Assembly: GCA_013299105.1 (NCBI GenBank)
Contig: JAAFJY010000038.1
Span: 1-64,000 of the forward strand
Reading direction: 5' to 3'
From: Chitinophagales bacterium
GTDB taxonomy: Bacteria; Bacteroidota; Bacteroidia; Chitinophagales; Saprospiraceae
Length of the DNA stretch: 64,000 nt
Positions 32,210 to 41,007 of this stretch are shown here, piece by piece (positions within the stretch are counted from its first letter, which is position 1; each line of letters starts with the position of its first letter). The notes under the pieces are model-generated. The model was not told the origin of the DNA. It made no database searches and saw only the letters and a list, made by a program, of their open reading frames with translations. A program made the position numbers and the translations under genes.

Positions 32210-34081
32210 ATGAGAAGAAAGATCGAGATCCTGGCCCCGGCCAAAAACCTCTACCAAGGAATGGCTGCCGTCAATGCAGGTGCAGATGCGGTTTATATTG
32301 GCGCACCCCTCTTTGGTGCCCGTACCAACGCCACCAACTCTCTGGAAGACATTGCCGAAATGGTCAAGTACGCGCACTTGTTCAAGGCCAAGGTCTTGGT
32401 TACTTTGAACACCATCTTCTACGACAACGAGCTCGAAGACTGCCGCAAACTCATCCATGAACTGTACCGAATCGGCGTGGACGCCATCATTGTACAAGAC
32501 ATGGCCATCCTCGAAATGGACCTCCCACCCATCGCCATCCACGCCAGTACCCAAGCCAATAACCGCGACGCCGCTCATGTTAAGTTCCTTGCCGACGCGG
32601 GCATGAAACGGGTGGTTTTAGCCCGCGAACTCAACCTCGATCAGGTGCGTGAAATCCACGAAGCCAGCGAAGTGGAGTTGGAGTTTTTTGTCACCGGAGC
32701 GCTTTGCGTGTCATTCAGTGGCAACTGCTACATGAGCATTGCCAATGGCGAGCGCTCGGCCAACCGCGGCTCTTGCGCCCAAAACTGCCGCCTGCCTTAT
32801 CAACTGATCGATGGCAATGGCAATGTGCTGATCCAAAACAGCCACCTGCTCTCGATCAAAGACCTGGACCTGAGCGACGAACTGCCCAATTTGATCAAGG
32901 CTGGCGTTTCTTCCTTTAAAATTGAAGGCCGCTTGAAGGACGTGGTCTATGTCAAAAACAACACTTCTTACCTGCGTAAAAAATTGGATACCTTTCTGGA
33001 GTCCAATGCTGATCTTTACGAAAAAGCTTCTTCGGGCCGCACTTTCTACAATTTCGAGCCCGAACTTGACCGCAGTTTCAACCGGGGCTATACCGACTAT
33101 TTTGTCAACCAGCGCCACGCCAAAATCGGGTCCTGGGAAAGCCCCAAGTCCAAGGGGCAGTACATTGGTAACTTGTTGGAAATGAAAGCCAATGGTTACG
33201 TGATCGAAAACCACGACAAGCTCAACAACGGCGATGGCCTGTTTTTTGTGAACGAACAAGGCGAAGCAGAAGGGGTAAATGTGAACATCATTGTCAACGA
33301 CATTGTGGTGCCCAACACCCTCAAGCCCCTGCCCATCGGCACCGAAATCTACCGCAACTACGACGCGGAGTACAACCGGATTTTGGAAAACGAAAACAGC
33401 GCAGTGCGGAAGATTGGCGTAAAAATGCACTTCAGTGAAACCGAAAATGGTTTCCAACTCCAGGTCATCGACGAGGACGGCCATACCTGCACCACCTCAA
33501 TGGATGCACCCAAAGAAGTAGCCAAAAACACCGAGGGCCTCGTCGACAACGTCAAAAAGAACCTCGCCAAAACGGGCAATACGCCCTTTATGGTGGACGA
33601 AATTGAAGTGGATTTTGCCCAAAACTGGTTTTTGCCCAACTCGAAAGTCAACGAAATTCGCCGCATCGCCCTGGAACAATTGATCGAAACCCGCATCAAG
33701 GAATACCAGCGCGAAGAAAAGCCCATCGTCAAAACCGATCACCCATACCCGGTCAAGGAACTGGATTTTACCTACAATGTGTCCAACAAGCTGGCCCGCA
33801 AATTTTACCAGCGCCACGGTGTGACCGAGATCGAGAAAGCCTTCGAATTGCAGTGGGACCCCGGCAAGTCAAGGGTGATGGTCACCAAGTACTGTGTGAA
33901 ATACGAACTCGGCAAGTGCCCCCGCTTCCAACGCGCCACGATGGGCACCAAACTGGCCGAGCCCCTCACGCTCAAGCATGGTGAGGTGGAATACAAACTC
34001 AAATTCAATTGCAAGCCCTGCGAAATGGAGATTTGGGAGAAAGACGCGGAGTTGGTTTTGGAGGACGAGTTTGCGGAATAA
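32210..34081 (+). CDS. U32 family protein (RlhA/TrhP-type RNA hydroxylation)
   Basis: This 623-aa protein has the U32 barrel (KIEILAPAKNLYQGMAAVNAGADAVYIG) and the conserved Cys region GALCVSFSGNCYMS...GSCAQNC, thought to hold an iron-sulfur centre. A C-terminal extension holds a further cysteine set (KYCVKYELGKCP, NCKPCEM). Although named peptidases, characterised members (E. coli RlhA, TrhP) hydroxylate rRNA C2501 or tRNA U34 using prephenate. Its length resembles RlhA (YdcP) rather than TrhP (YegQ). Start at ATG 32210 (MRRKIEIL), as the longer frame reads through the promoter region. It is monocistronic. Confidence 0.9.
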   Translation: MRRKIEILAPAKNLYQGMAAVNAGADAVYIGAPLFGARTNATNSLEDIAEMVKYAHLFKAKVLVTLNTIFYDNELEDCRKLIHELYRIGVDAIIVQDMAILEMDLPPIAIHASTQANNRDAAHVKFLADAGMKRVVLARELNLDQVREIHEASEVELEFFVTGALCVSFSGNCYMSIANGERSANRGSCAQNCRLPYQLIDGNGNVLIQNSHLLSIKDLDLSDELPNLIKAGVSSFKIEGRLKDVVYVKNNTSYLRKKLDTFLESNADLYEKASSGRTFYNFEPELDRSFNRGYTDYFVNQRHAKIGSWESPKSKGQYIGNLLEMKANGYVIENHDKLNNGDGLFFVNEQGEAEGVNVNIIVNDIVVPNTLKPLPIGTEIYRNYDAEYNRILENENSAVRKIGVKMHFSETENGFQLQVIDEDGHTCTTSMDAPKEVAKNTEGLVDNVKKNLAKTGNTPFMVDEIEVDFAQNWFLPNSKVNEIRRIALEQLIETRIKEYQREEKPIVKTDHPYPVKELDFTYNVSNKLARKFYQRHGVTEIEKAFELQWDPGKSRVMVTKYCVKYELGKCPRFQRATMGTKLAEPLTLKHGEVEYKLKFNCKPCEMEIWEKDAELVLEDEFAE

Positions 34082-34107
34082 GTATTGTTAGAGTGCACCG
34101 CTATTTT

Positions 34108-34205
34108 TTGTTTGCTTCGCAAGTGGTCCGCTTACGCGGCCCGAAAATAGGAACACGGATGTAACGGATGCAACTAATTTTCACAGATTTCCAACATGAC
34201 TTTGA
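34108..34205 (+). repeat. CACGGAT-type dispersed repeat, copy R4 (diverged)
   Basis: A hairpin-prone head (TCCGCTTACGCGG) is followed by GGAACACGGATGTAACGGATG, a CACAGATTTCCA segment and TGACTTTGACCGTGAT. It is the same order of motifs as R1 and R2 but shorter and more diverged. Confidence 0.55.
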
Positions 34206-34343
34206 CCGTGATATGTAAATGACCGCTTAACTGCGAAGCAGTCTTGGTAATCCTGAAAATCCAGCTTGCAGACAAAAAAGCCAGCTCGATTCCATCCTTC
34301 CGCTCGTTTTTCATTATGTTAGCATTGAAAATTGCATAAACAA

Positions 34344-35816
34344 ATGAAAAACACCGTTCTTTTTCTGCTTTGCTTAGTCAGCATTGCGGCCAAAGCCCAG
34401 CCTTTGCGCTTGCACCCAACCAATCCGCATATTTTTCAGTACAAAGGCAAGCCGCTGCTCATCATCGGTTCGGGCGAGCACTATGGCGCGGTGTCGAACC
34501 TCGATTTCAACTACTCACTTTATCTCCAAAGCATCCAGGCCGCTGGCTTGAACACCACTCGCTTGTTTACAGGCGGGCACCGCGAAAACCCCGGCGACTT
34601 TGGCATTACCCGCAATACTCTGGGACCTACGGGTGACCGCTTCATTTGCGCCTGGGCCCGTACCGATCAGCCTGGATTCAAGGGCGGCGGCAACAAATTC
34701 GACCTCAATCGCTGGGACGAAGCCTATTTTACCCGTCTCAAAGACTTCGTGAGCCAGGCCCTGGCCCGCGACATCATCATCGAAATCAACCTTTTTTCAG
34801 CCTATTATGGAGCCATGTGGCCCAACAACCCCATGCACCCGACCAACAATACCAATGGCACGCCGGAGATGGAGCACACCACGGTCAATACCATCAACAA
34901 TGGCGCTTACTGGGCTTACCAGGAAGCTTACATCCTCAAAATGGTAAGGGAATTGAATGGGTTTGACAACGTTTACTTTGAAATCCAAAACGAACCCTGG
35001 GCCGACAAAGGCGTGGTAGTTGGTGAATGGCTCGACAACATGCAAGCCGATTTGCTCAAAGACGCAGGCAACCAATGGCGCACCCGGCTCGAAGTCGCTT
35101 CGCCCCAATCCCTGGCCTGGCAGAAAAAAGTAGCAGCCGTGGTCCGCAACGAGGAGCAAAAACTGCCAAAAAAGCACCTCATTTCGCAAAACTATGTCAA
35201 TTTCAAAATGCCCCTGCGCGAAGTAGATGCCAACGTCGACATCATCAACTTCCACTACGCCCACCCCGAAGCCGCGACCTGGAACCTGCACTGGAACAAG
35301 GCCGTAGGCTGCAACGAAACCGGATTTTCGGGAATGAAAGGCGATCCCTACCGCAAACAAGCCTGGCGATTCATGCTCTCCGGCGGAACCTTGTTCAACA
35401 ACCTCGACTACTCCTACACCGTTGGCAACGAAGCCGGGACTGATACCACGGCCACCGCCCCCGGTCACGGCAGCCCGCGCTTCAGAAGCCAGTTGCGCTT
35501 TTTGCGGACTTTCTTGGAAGGCTTCGACTTGCTCACCCTGAAACCACAGCCCAACCTGATCAAATGGAGCAAAGGTGCCCAGCCCTACCTCTTGCGCGAC
35601 GCCAAGGGCCAATATGCCCTGTATTGTGACGGCTACGAGCCTTTCCAACTGAACTTGAACCTACCCGCTGGCCGTTACAGCCTCGAATGGTACGATCCCC
35701 GCACTGGCCAATTGCTAAAAAAAGAGACCCTCAACCTGGCCCCCAACAAGCCCATCAACTCCCCCGAAACCAATTACCAGGAAATTGCCGGGAAATTGCG
35801 ATATTTAGGCAAATAA
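34344..35816 (+). CDS. Secreted clan-A (GH5-like) glycoside hydrolase
   Basis: This 490-aa exported protein has signal peptide MKNTVLFLLCLVSIAAKAQ and a TIM-barrel of glycoside hydrolase clan A. The acid/base Glu is in VYFEIQNEPW (E217) and the probable nucleophile in VGCNETGFSG (E325). A small C-terminal beta domain (LPAGRYSLEWYDPRTGQ) closes the protein. The exact family and substrate are uncertain. Start at ATG 34344, as the frame's earlier TTG is before the signal sequence. It may serve with the SusCD pair 6 kb on, though they are not contiguous. Confidence 0.82.
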   Translation: MKNTVLFLLCLVSIAAKAQPLRLHPTNPHIFQYKGKPLLIIGSGEHYGAVSNLDFNYSLYLQSIQAAGLNTTRLFTGGHRENPGDFGITRNTLGPTGDRFICAWARTDQPGFKGGGNKFDLNRWDEAYFTRLKDFVSQALARDIIIEINLFSAYYGAMWPNNPMHPTNNTNGTPEMEHTTVNTINNGAYWAYQEAYILKMVRELNGFDNVYFEIQNEPWADKGVVVGEWLDNMQADLLKDAGNQWRTRLEVASPQSLAWQKKVAAVVRNEEQKLPKKHLISQNYVNFKMPLREVDANVDIINFHYAHPEAATWNLHWNKAVGCNETGFSGMKGDPYRKQAWRFMLSGGTLFNNLDYSYTVGNEAGTDTTATAPGHGSPRFRSQLRFLRTFLEGFDLLTLKPQPNLIKWSKGAQPYLLRDAKGQYALYCDGYEPFQLNLNLPAGRYSLEWYDPRTGQLLKKETLNLAPNKPINSPETNYQEIAGKLRYLGK

Positions 35817-35828
35817 TCCCTAACCACG

Positions 35829-36010
35829 AAGTGACGAGCCACGAATAAAAGCCCAATTCGCAACTTTGTTGCCTCGCTGCGCGAGGCTGTTTTTAGCACA
35901 CGGATGACACGGATGACGCGGATTTACACGGATTCCAGCGTGACGTTGACCATGATGTTGACCATTAGCAATGTTGAAAATTGGAATGGTTTATTTTTGA
36001 ACCGTTACTA
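35829..36010 (+). repeat. CACGGAT-type dispersed repeat, copy R2
   Basis: It has the same head (GCCACGAATAAA), hairpin (GCCTCGCTGCGCGAGGC), ACACGGATG tandem units, GACGTTGACCATGATGTTGAC and tail TTATTTTTGAACCGTTAC as R1 at 5054-5246. Confidence 0.82.
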
Positions 36011-36044
36011 ACCATTAACCACTAACCACTAACAACTAAAAAAA

Positions 36045-36608
36045 ATGTTTCGCAGCCTCACACTCCTACTACTGGCCCTCATTACGTTGGCCTGCAACCC
36101 AAAATCCAGCAGCAAAACCGCTGATACATCTACTGCCGATCTGGACGAAATCAGCGCCGTGATCCACAGTTTTTACAGTTGGTACGATGGCTTGGTGATG
36201 GACACCACGATCCGCATCAGCTTTGCCGTACCCGACGGCGAACATTTGAAGCTCGACGAAGCCAAATTCAAGGAATATTATGCCTATTTTGAAAAATCCG
36301 GCTACGTCAGCACCGATTTTGTAGCCCAGGAACTGGCTTTTTTCAAAAAATGCGCCAACTATTGGAAAAACGAAAACATCGAAGACGTGCCCACCTGCAT
36401 GGATGCCGACAAGTACTTCTGCGGCCAGGATTGGGATATCGACTACCTGCGTAGTGCCCCCATCAGCATCGCCGAAGTAGTGGACGGAAAAACCGCTGCC
36501 ACCGTGGAGCCACAGCGGGAAGGAGACGCAGCCCGCGAGATCAAAATGGTCAAGGAAAACGGGAAATGGAAGATTCAGGAGATTGTTTGTGACATGGGGG
36601 TGGAGTGA
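36045..36608 (+). CDS. DUF3828-like lipoprotein
   Basis: This 187-aa predicted lipoprotein has signal MFRSLTLLLLALITLAC with lipobox Cys at residue 17. The mature domain has SFYSWYDGLVMD and a closing KMVKENGKWKIQEIVCDM, consistent with DUF3828 (NTF2-like, YbjP-type). Two Cys pairs may form disulfides. Function is unknown. The ATG is preceded by a (TAACCAC)n-type run and an A-tract, with no classic Shine-Dalgarno, as often in Bacteroidota. Confidence 0.75.
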   Translation: MFRSLTLLLLALITLACNPKSSSKTADTSTADLDEISAVIHSFYSWYDGLVMDTTIRISFAVPDGEHLKLDEAKFKEYYAYFEKSGYVSTDFVAQELAFFKKCANYWKNENIEDVPTCMDADKYFCGQDWDIDYLRSAPISIAEVVDGKTAATVEPQREGDAAREIKMVKENGKWKIQEIVCDMGVE

Positions 36609-36710
36609 GTTATGAGTTATGAGTGGGGGCTCGCTGAAGAAATTAGCGGTACCCAAAGCTTTTTTGCAGAAAACTTCGTAGAAGTTCTTAGCATTATTCA
36701 TCCCCCATAC

Positions 36711-36992
36711 CTAAATCATCACCCAAAGCACCCCCATCACCCCCAAACTCGCCAAGCCTGCCCAGCCAAAAAGCTTGCCCAAGGGCCTGCGGCCCACCAA
36801 CATGCCCAGGCCAATCATAAAATTGACCTGCGAAACGGCAAAAAACATCAGGGAAATTTCCAGCAAGCTGATCTTACCCCGCGAAAGCTCGTAGGCTGGA
36901 AAAACGGTGATGAACAAGACCAAAATGTCGATGCCGATCACGATCAGCCAGTTTTTCAGGGTGTAGATAGGTGTGGATGTTGCTAGGTTCAT
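36711..36992 (-). CDS. Small membrane protein, 93 aa
   Basis: From the ATG at 36992 (MNLATSTPIY) the protein has three hydrophobic segments: NWLIVIGIDILVLFITVF, ISLLEISLMFFAVSQVNFMIGLGML and LFGWAGLASLGVMGVLWV. It was not recognised. The frame continues 30 codons upstream through a tandem repeat (37003-37049) and is better excluded there. It is probably an inner-membrane protein of unknown role. Confidence 0.65.
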   Translation of the reverse strand: MNLATSTPIYTLKNWLIVIGIDILVLFITVFPAYELSRGKISLLEISLMFFAVSQVNFMIGLGMLVGRRPLGKLFGWAGLASLGVMGVLWVMI

Positions 36993-37002
36993 GTTAGGTG
37001 AG

Positions 37003-37049
37003 TTGAAAAAAGTTGAAAAGTTGAAAAGTTGAAGGGTTGAAATGTTGAA
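37003..37049. repeat. Short tandem repeat GTTGAAAA
   Basis: Five imperfect 8-9-bp units of GTTGAAA(A/G) follow one another just upstream of the small membrane gene. This is similar to 31978-32016. Confidence 0.5.
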
Positions 37050-37072
37050 GAGAAAGGGATTCAGCCAGTGAA

Positions 37073-37294
37073 ATGGAATCAATTTTGACTTTATTTCTGC
37101 ACTTTATTTTTTCATCGGCAAGCTTTACATTATTTGCCCAATCATTAGACAACACAAAGATAAACAAGGTTTTAGAAGGTAATTGGGAATTGCAAAAAAG
37201 GCTCGACTCAAATTTTTTGAGAATTATTCGCCCTGATGCACCAAATATTCGTTCGGGCTTTTTTACTTTTAGCCAATCTTTGTTGCCGGGGTAG
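37073..37294 (+). pseudogene. Truncated secreted lipocalin-like protein
   Basis: An ATG opens 73 codons with a plausible signal peptide (LFLHFIFSSASFTLFAQS). The start of a lipocalin-type domain follows (KVLEGNWELQKR), then a short tail ending at a TAG where repeat copy R3 begins. Complete proteins of this kind are about twice as long. It is best read as a gene remnant cut off by, or decayed next to, the repeat. An intact small protein cannot be excluded. Confidence 0.45.
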
Positions 37295-37310
37295 CCACGG
37301 GTTGTAGCTT

Positions 37311-37432
37311 TTTAGCCGCAGATTGTGGTTTTTTCAGCGCTGCGCGCTGTGGTTGGGAACACTGATGAAACGGATGAGACGGATTTACACGGATTTCCAG
37401 CGTGATGTTGACCAATACGTTGACCAAGCTGC
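37311..37432 (+). repeat. CACGGAT-type dispersed repeat, copy R3
   Basis: A hairpin AGCGCTGCGCGCT heads the element. GGGAACACTGATGAAACGGATG, TTTACACGGATTTCCAGCGTG and GATGTTGACC units follow, as in R1 and R2. It abuts the truncated gene at 37073. Confidence 0.65.
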
Positions 37433-37496
37433 TGCTGTTTTTCATGTTTTCATCCAAACAAACTATAAACCAACACAAACAAGCTCATAACTGGTC

Positions 37497-38711
37497 ATGA
37501 ATCAAAATATTCGTTTGCAACTTTCGGTGATGATGTTCCTGGAGTTCTTCATTTGGGGATCTTGGTACGTCACCATGGGTACTTTTTTGGGTAAAAATTT
37601 AGGGGCCTCTGGGGTACAGGTGGGGCAGGCTTATGCCACCCAGAGTATTGGTGCCATCATCGCGCCTTTCATCATTGGTTTGATCGCTGACCGCTTCTTT
37701 GCGGCTCAGCGCATTTTGGGGGTTTTGCACTTGTTGGGTGCAGCGGCCCTGTACATGGCTTCACAGAGTGGTACTTTTGCACAGTTTTATCCGTATATAT
37801 TGGTGTACATGATTTTGTACATGCCTACCTTGGCTTTGGTCAATTCTGTTTCGTTCAAGCAAATGCTCAATCCATCGGCGGAGTTTCCCAGTGTTCGGGT
37901 TTTGGGTACAATTGGCTGGATTGTGGCGGGCCTAACCATCGGTTTCCTGGCTTGGGAGGGCAGCAATTCACTGGACAAAACCTACCTCATGGCGGCGGGC
38001 GCTTCTTTGATCCTGGGCATCATGAGTTTTTTCTTGCCCAATACGCCTCCACCCAAAGCCAAAGACGGCAAAGTACAAGTCAAAGACATCCTCGGCCTCG
38101 ATGCCCTGAGTTTGCTGAAAAGCCCATCCTACTTGATTTTCTTCATCGGTTCGGTTTTGGTGTGCATTCCGCTGTCCTTTTACTACAACTTCACCAATCC
38201 CTTCCTCAACGAAGCGGGCATGGTTGGCGCGGCTGGTAAAATGTCGATGGGCCAGATGAGTGAGGCTTTGTTCCTACTGGTTTTACCTGTGTTGTTGAGC
38301 CGTTGGGGCATCAAGCGCATTTTGCTGATCGGCATGGCGGCTTGGTTGTTGCGTTACATCTGCTTTGCTTATGGCGACGTTGGGGCCAACTACTGGATGC
38401 TGATCCTGGGCATCATTTTACACGGCGTTTGCTACGACTTTTTCTTTGTGACGGGTCAAATTTACACCGACCAAAAAGCGGGCGAGAAATTCAAAAGCTC
38501 GGCGCAGGGCCTGATCACCTTGGCTACTTATGGCTTGGGCATGTACATCGGGGCCTACATCAGTGGCATCATAGTGGACAAGTACGTATTGGCCAGTGGC
38601 GGGCACGATTGGACCAGCATCTGGTTGGTGCCTGCGGGCTTGGCTTTTGTCATTTTGCTGGCTTTTGCCCTATTTTTCCGCCAAGAAAAGACCGACACTT
38701 CAAAGAGTTAA
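37497..38711 (+). CDS. MFS transporter, nucleoside:H+ symporter (NHS/NupG-like) family
   Basis: This 404-aa inner-membrane carrier has 12 predicted segments. Family features are MMFLEFFIWGSWYVTMGTFL at the N terminus, ADRFFAAQRILG in loop 2-3 and PSVRVLGTIGWIVAGL. The family takes up nucleosides in E. coli, but in Bacteroidota many members sit with sugar-catabolic genes and may carry other solutes. Start ATG at 37497. A strong terminator at 38768-38799 separates it from the next gene. Confidence 0.88.
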   Translation: MNQNIRLQLSVMMFLEFFIWGSWYVTMGTFLGKNLGASGVQVGQAYATQSIGAIIAPFIIGLIADRFFAAQRILGVLHLLGAAALYMASQSGTFAQFYPYILVYMILYMPTLALVNSVSFKQMLNPSAEFPSVRVLGTIGWIVAGLTIGFLAWEGSNSLDKTYLMAAGASLILGIMSFFLPNTPPPKAKDGKVQVKDILGLDALSLLKSPSYLIFFIGSVLVCIPLSFYYNFTNPFLNEAGMVGAAGKMSMGQMSEALFLLVLPVLLSRWGIKRILLIGMAAWLLRYICFAYGDVGANYWMLILGIILHGVCYDFFFVTGQIYTDQKAGEKFKSSAQGLITLATYGLGMYIGAYISGIIVDKYVLASGGHDWTSIWLVPAGLAFVILLAFALFFRQEKTDTSKS

Positions 38712-38767
38712 CCTGCCAGCAAGCAGGTCAAGAATAGAAACACAGTCCTTGTTTCTTCTGCCAATTA

Positions 38768-38799
38768 CCCGGCAGCCGTATGTGCTGCCGGGTTTTTTT
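38768..38799 (+). terminator. Intrinsic terminator after the MFS gene
   Basis: CCCGGCAGC and GCTGCCGGG form a perfect 9-bp stem around a 7-base loop, followed by seven T. The next gene's ATG comes 2-20 bp later, so a frame that begins at 38780 inside the hairpin is not a credible start. Confidence 0.9.
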
Positions 38800-38818
38800 A
38801 ATGCCAAATTCCCATGCC

Positions 38819-40576
38819 ATGAGCAAAGATTTATACGGTTCGGATCAGGTTTTGCCCATGCTGAAGCCTTTGAACGCGGGGCCAGTCAGCATTGGTTTTG
38901 AAAACGGAGCCTTGCGGTATGTACGGATAAATGGCCGCGAAGTGTTGCGCAGCGTGTACATGACTCTGCGCGACCACAACTGGGGTACTTTCAATCCCAT
39001 TATCGAAAACGAAAATTGGGACATTGCCAGGGACCAATTCAAGGGCAAATTCACCTGCCGTTATGAACGCGAGGGGCAAACCCTTTTTGTTTGGCAAGTG
39101 CAAATCAGCGGCAGCCAAAGTGGCCAAATCAAGTTCCGCATCGAAGGCGAAGCCAAGGCCGATTTTCTTAAAAACCGCGCAGGCTTTTGCATTTTGCACC
39201 CCATCGAAGAATGCGCGGGGCAAAAGGTATGGATCACCGAGCCCAATGGACAAGAAACCGAGCAAGTTTTTCCCAAATTGATCGCCCCTGATCGGCCTTT
39301 TCCATATTTGAGGGGCATGAGGTGGGAAGTTTCTCCGGGTATTCAGGCGCTCCTGAAAATGGAGGGCGACGACTTTGAAACCGAAGACCACCGCAACTGG
39401 ACCGATACTTCTTACAAAACCTTTTGTACCCCACTCAACATCCCTTTTCCAGTGGAGTTGAAGGCGGGTGAAAAAGTGGTGCAGTCCATTCAACTCAGCT
39501 TCTCAGGCCTACTTGGTATCGGCAAAGGGACGGAAAACCAAGGACAAGCTATCGCATTGGAGATAGGCGACACGCTCCTACCCTTTCCTGAAATCGGCAC
39601 TTTGTTGGGCCCGGAGCGCCTCAGCGAAGCCCAACTCAAGCTGGCCAAGACCCTGAACTGGTCACATTTGCGGGTGGAGTTGGATTTTGAGCAAAAAGGT
39701 TGGCCCGCGCTGCTGGAACATGCCAAAGCGGAAGCCCTGGCTTTGGCTTGTCCTTTGTGGGTGTCGATGACTTTGGGGGCAAATCCTCACGTTCAATTGG
39801 AAACTTTACTGACCAAGCTCGCCAATTTCCCCGCCAGCCATTTTTCAATTTTTCAAAAAAACACTTACGCTACACCCAGTGCTTTGATTGCCGATGTGGT
39901 CCCTCAAATCCGCTTGGCTTATCCGAATGCCAAAATCGGAGCCGGAGTGCAGACGAATTACACGGAATTGGGCAGGAATATTTTTGAGGCCAATGGTTTA
40001 GATTTTGTGTGCTTCGGCATCCACCCCCAAGAGCACGCATTTGACCTACGGAGCCTGGTCGAAAACCTGGAATCCCAAGCCGATGTGGTTGCCTCAGCGC
40101 AAGCTTTGTATCCAGCCCAGTCGGTCATCGTTTCGCCGGTCAACCTATGGAAACGCTTCAATCCTTATGCTCGCGGGCAGTCCGAACATTTCATTGAAGT
40201 GCCTTTGTCGGCTCAAAACGATGCCCGTTATGCCAGTAGTTTTGGCGCTGGCTGGTTTTTGGGCAGTTTGGCGGTGTTGGCACAAACGGGGCTACCCACT
40301 TTGACTGTGTTTCGGCACAGCGGCTTGTCTTGTTGGTTCGAAGCCGAAAAGACCATGCCTTGTGCGGAACTTCTAAAAACCATCCATTCCTTTGCCCCAA
40401 GCCACTTGCGAGTGGTGAAAACCAGCGACAAGCTGCGTTGCAGTGCTTTGATTTTGGAAAAACCTGGCCAAACACGCCTGCTGCTCGCCAATCACCAGGC
40501 CGATGAACTGCGGGTTTTGATAAAAGAGCAAGTACTTTTAGTGCCTGGTTTTCAGTGGGTTGCTTTGGATGCTTGA
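38819..40576 (+). CDS. D-apionate lactonase-like protein (ApnL family)
   Basis: This 585-aa cytosolic protein begins MSKDLYGSDQ (ATG 38819; 38801 is an alternative). An N-terminal beta-sandwich has GALRYVRINGREVLRSVY, LRDHNWGTF, GFCILHPIEECAG and DHRNWTDTSYKTF. A TIM-barrel-like middle and a short C-terminal beta domain follow. From memory these stretches match the ApnL family, which opens the lactone of D-apionate in apiose catabolism. No other apiose gene is seen. The gene starts directly behind a terminator, so it either has its own promoter in the hairpin region or depends on readthrough. Family recognition is good; function in this organism is inferred. Confidence 0.65.
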   Translation: MSKDLYGSDQVLPMLKPLNAGPVSIGFENGALRYVRINGREVLRSVYMTLRDHNWGTFNPIIENENWDIARDQFKGKFTCRYEREGQTLFVWQVQISGSQSGQIKFRIEGEAKADFLKNRAGFCILHPIEECAGQKVWITEPNGQETEQVFPKLIAPDRPFPYLRGMRWEVSPGIQALLKMEGDDFETEDHRNWTDTSYKTFCTPLNIPFPVELKAGEKVVQSIQLSFSGLLGIGKGTENQGQAIALEIGDTLLPFPEIGTLLGPERLSEAQLKLAKTLNWSHLRVELDFEQKGWPALLEHAKAEALALACPLWVSMTLGANPHVQLETLLTKLANFPASHFSIFQKNTYATPSALIADVVPQIRLAYPNAKIGAGVQTNYTELGRNIFEANGLDFVCFGIHPQEHAFDLRSLVENLESQADVVASAQALYPAQSVIVSPVNLWKRFNPYARGQSEHFIEVPLSAQNDARYASSFGAGWFLGSLAVLAQTGLPTLTVFRHSGLSCWFEAEKTMPCAELLKTIHSFAPSHLRVVKTSDKLRCSALILEKPGQTRLLLANHQADELRVLIKEQVLLVPGFQWVALDA

Positions 40577-41007
40577 GTATAAAGGTGAGGGTAAAGTTCA
40601 AAAGGGCTGATGTAAAAAACAGGGTCCTGAAGTAATATTTGCCGATCTTTTTCCAAGGGAAGAAAAAATCGCACTTTCGAGACTACTGCGGCTTTTCTAA
40701 AACCTCATTTTCGTCAAAAACTTTCTAAAAAAACGCTTCAATTTTTTAGAAGAAACCACTCATTTCCAAATTTCCTTTTGAAGCCAAATTCGAAGATTGA
40801 CAATTTTACAATCAAATATTCCTCATTCCATTTTTTTTGTGAAATTTTTATTGGTGTTTCTTGCGAAAAATGCAAAGAGCAATTACATTAGTGAATTATT
40901 TTACAAAGTCTCTACTAGTGATTCCATGAATTGATTGACATTGCCCCCTGTTTAATCCAACTTTTGAATCAATGTGCTTTTCTCACTAAAAACCAAACGC
41001 ACTATTT

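Noticed and set aside
32711-33484. 257-codon minus-strand frame within the U32 gene
   Set aside because: Antisense to a conserved protein with all family motifs; no start context or homology of its own.
34797-35648. 283-codon minus-strand frame within the glycoside hydrolase gene
   Set aside because: Shadow of the real gene; composition rich in Val, Gly and Phe typical of antisense frames.
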